The translations under genes were made by a program, and so were the position numbers. From the NCBI GenBank assembly GCA_947252645.1, contig CAMXWF010000014.1, forward strand, positions 14,873 to 78,872: a stretch of DNA of 64,000 nt, in the 5' to 3' direction. Each line of letters opens with the position of its first letter. Positions within the stretch are counted from its first letter, which is position 1. This DNA comes from an uncultured Bacteroidia bacterium. GTDB taxonomy: Bacteria; Bacteroidota; Bacteroidia; Bacteroidales; CAJPTX01. Below the pieces are notes generated by a model, which did no database searches, was not told the DNA's origin, and saw nothing but the letters and a program-made list of their open reading frames with translations. This document shows positions 63,227-64,000 of the stretch, piece by piece.

Positions 63227-63234
63227 TACCTTTG
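63227..63234 (+). promoter_or_regulatory. -7 box of the small helical protein gene
   Basis: TACCTTTG with TTG at 63203-63205 (21-base spacer). Transcription would begin near 63241, about 20 nt before the ATG at 63261. Confidence 0.65.
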
Positions 63235-63260
63235 CGGAAGTTTCTGTGGGGTAATTATTG

Positions 63261-63569
63261 ATGCCAATGGCAAGCGTAAAGAGCCTGAAGAAGGAAGTGG
63301 GCAAGGCATTTGGAGGCTTTGAGATGGTCTGTAGCGCCGCGGTGGATATGGGGGCAGAGCTGGAGCAGGTTCAAGCTCTCTACGATGGGGTCTACGATGC
63401 CGTAGCAAACTTGCTAAAGCAAGTGGGCGAGTGCGATGCCCAAGAGAAACGCGGCTCTAAAGGGAAGAAGATGGCGGAATTGAGCCAGTCGATATACCAG
63501 GCGCTCAGCGATGGCGAATCCAAGCTAGAGGCCATGTTGCCCGGCAAGGTGGAGGAGGTGCAGGCCTAG
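63261..63569 (+). CDS. Small helical protein, conserved in Bacteroidota
   Basis: About 102 residues from ATG 63261 (or 63267). Mostly helical, acidic, with a start MASVKSLKKEVGKAF and a lysine-rich patch (KRGSKGKKM) before a last helix (LSQSIYQALSDGESKLEAML). No TM or signal peptide. I recognise the SVKSLKK start as a conserved uncharacterised Bacteroidota type, not as a named domain. It has its own good promoter and a hairpin terminator 50 bases downstream. Confidence 0.7.
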   Translation: MPMASVKSLKKEVGKAFGGFEMVCSAAVDMGAELEQVQALYDGVYDAVANLLKQVGECDAQEKRGSKGKKMAELSQSIYQALSDGESKLEAMLPGKVEEVQA

Positions 63570-63617
63570 TTCCACCCAGCGAGCAGAGATGTCTAGGTAG
63601 CGCAACGCTACCAACTC

Positions 63618-63682
63618 TGGGGGAGAAGGGGGTCGAGCCTAACGGCAAGATCCGCGGTGGGCCTTCTCCCCCTTTTTCTTTT
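63618..63682 (+). terminator. Terminator-like hairpin after the small helical protein
   Basis: GGGGGAGAAGG (63618-63628) pairs with CCTTCTCCCCC (63662-63672), followed by TTTTTCTTTTT. The loop is about 33 bases and may fold further. Its right arm and T-tract form the first copy of the tandem repeat that follows. Confidence 0.65.
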
Positions 63683-64000
63683 TCCCTACCTGTCCCAAGC
63701 TCTTATCTGGCGTGCAGTAGGGCGTAGCGGCCCTGGCGTGCTGACCGCGCCGCCCGTGCCTGGAGCGCCCCAAGGCGTGCATCCTTGTAGGCATAGGTGT
63801 TGTGGAGCAAATCTCCCCCTTTTTCTTTTCCCTACCAGCCCTAAGGTCTTTCCTAGTGCGCAGAGAGCGTCTTGGTCTCGGCGTGCTCACTGCGGCGTCC
63901 GTGCCTGGGGGGGGCCGAGGCGGACATCCTTGTTGTCCTTGGGGTTGTGGGTGCTTCCCCTTTTTCTTTTCCCCTACCTGTCCCAAGGTCTTATCTGGCG
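63668..64000. repeat. Degenerate tandem repeat, unit about 142-147 bp, continuing past the window
   Basis: Three starts of the same unit are visible at 63668, 63815 and 63957. Each begins with C4-5 T5 C T4-5 CCC, then TACC, a TCCCAAG-like stretch and CTTATCTGGCG or its variant. Two full units also share GTGCTGACCGCG/GTGCTCACTGCG, CCGTGCCTGG and a CATCCTTGT segment. Unit spacing is 147 and 142 bases. The third copy is cut by the window edge. An open minus-strand frame through it is a compositional effect of the repeat. Confidence 0.8.

Noticed and set aside
19437..64000. tRNA genes, CRISPR arrays, complete insertion sequences
   Set aside because: I looked for T-arm patterns, regularly spaced short repeats and transposase genes with inverted ends and saw none; the only array is the 142-147-bp repeat at the right edge, which is too long and too degenerate for CRISPR.

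Overview
The window reads as a chromosomal segment of a Bacteroidota bacterium, most likely a Porphyromonas-like anaerobe. The basis is the many TAnnTTTG -7 promoter boxes placed before gene starts, the near absence of Shine-Dalgarno sites, TonB receptors paired with DUF4374 lipoproteins, a ribosomal protein S16 with a long Ala/Glu tail, a CCDC81/HU-like SPOR protein, and a cobalamin cluster made of fused bifunctional Cbi enzymes. The DNA is GC-rich by eye. No rRNA, tRNA or CRISPR array was recognised; the one clear RNA gene is the SRP 4.5S RNA.

Positions 1-19436 hold an anaerobic cobalamin locus. A leftward operon (15665 down to 1) runs exported CbiK chelatase, TonB receptor, DUF4374 lipoprotein, CbiHC, CbiET, CbiGF, CbiL, BtuF, BtuC, BtuD-like ATPase, CbiJD and CbiA (cut by the left edge). 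Genes abut or overlap by a few bases. A divergent rightward operon (about 15989-19436) encodes CbiP, CobD and CbiB. Together they cover cobalt insertion, ring contraction and methylation, amidation, aminopropanol attachment and corrinoid or metal-chelate uptake. Adenosylation and nucleotide-loop genes are not seen here.

Positions 19437-37003 are accessory and scarred. They contain a POT peptide transporter, a frameshifted TM2 gene beside a DUF2752 gene, a radical-SAM remnant, a two-gene restriction-modification system (nuclease-methyltransferase fusion plus a specificity protein with three target-recognition units), a decayed TonB receptor, two incomplete copies of a DUF4374-type lipoprotein each followed by a 4-TM protein, a chemoreceptor, and three related copies of the pdxB 3' end. 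Two of the pdxB pieces are orphan and inverted against truncated genes.

Positions 37013-63570 are mostly core genes: RlmB, ABC-F, DUF2147, SPOR/CCDC81 protein, YgjP-type metalloprotease, LysE, QueA, MATE, SRP RNA, HU, S16, RimM, GyrB, an iron-dependent alcohol dehydrogenase, DUF486, a TPR protein, GyrA, ClpX, Rho, a frameshifted chemoreceptor, an O6-alkylguanine transferase and a small helical protein. The right edge (63618-64000) enters a degenerate tandem repeat of about 142-147 bp.
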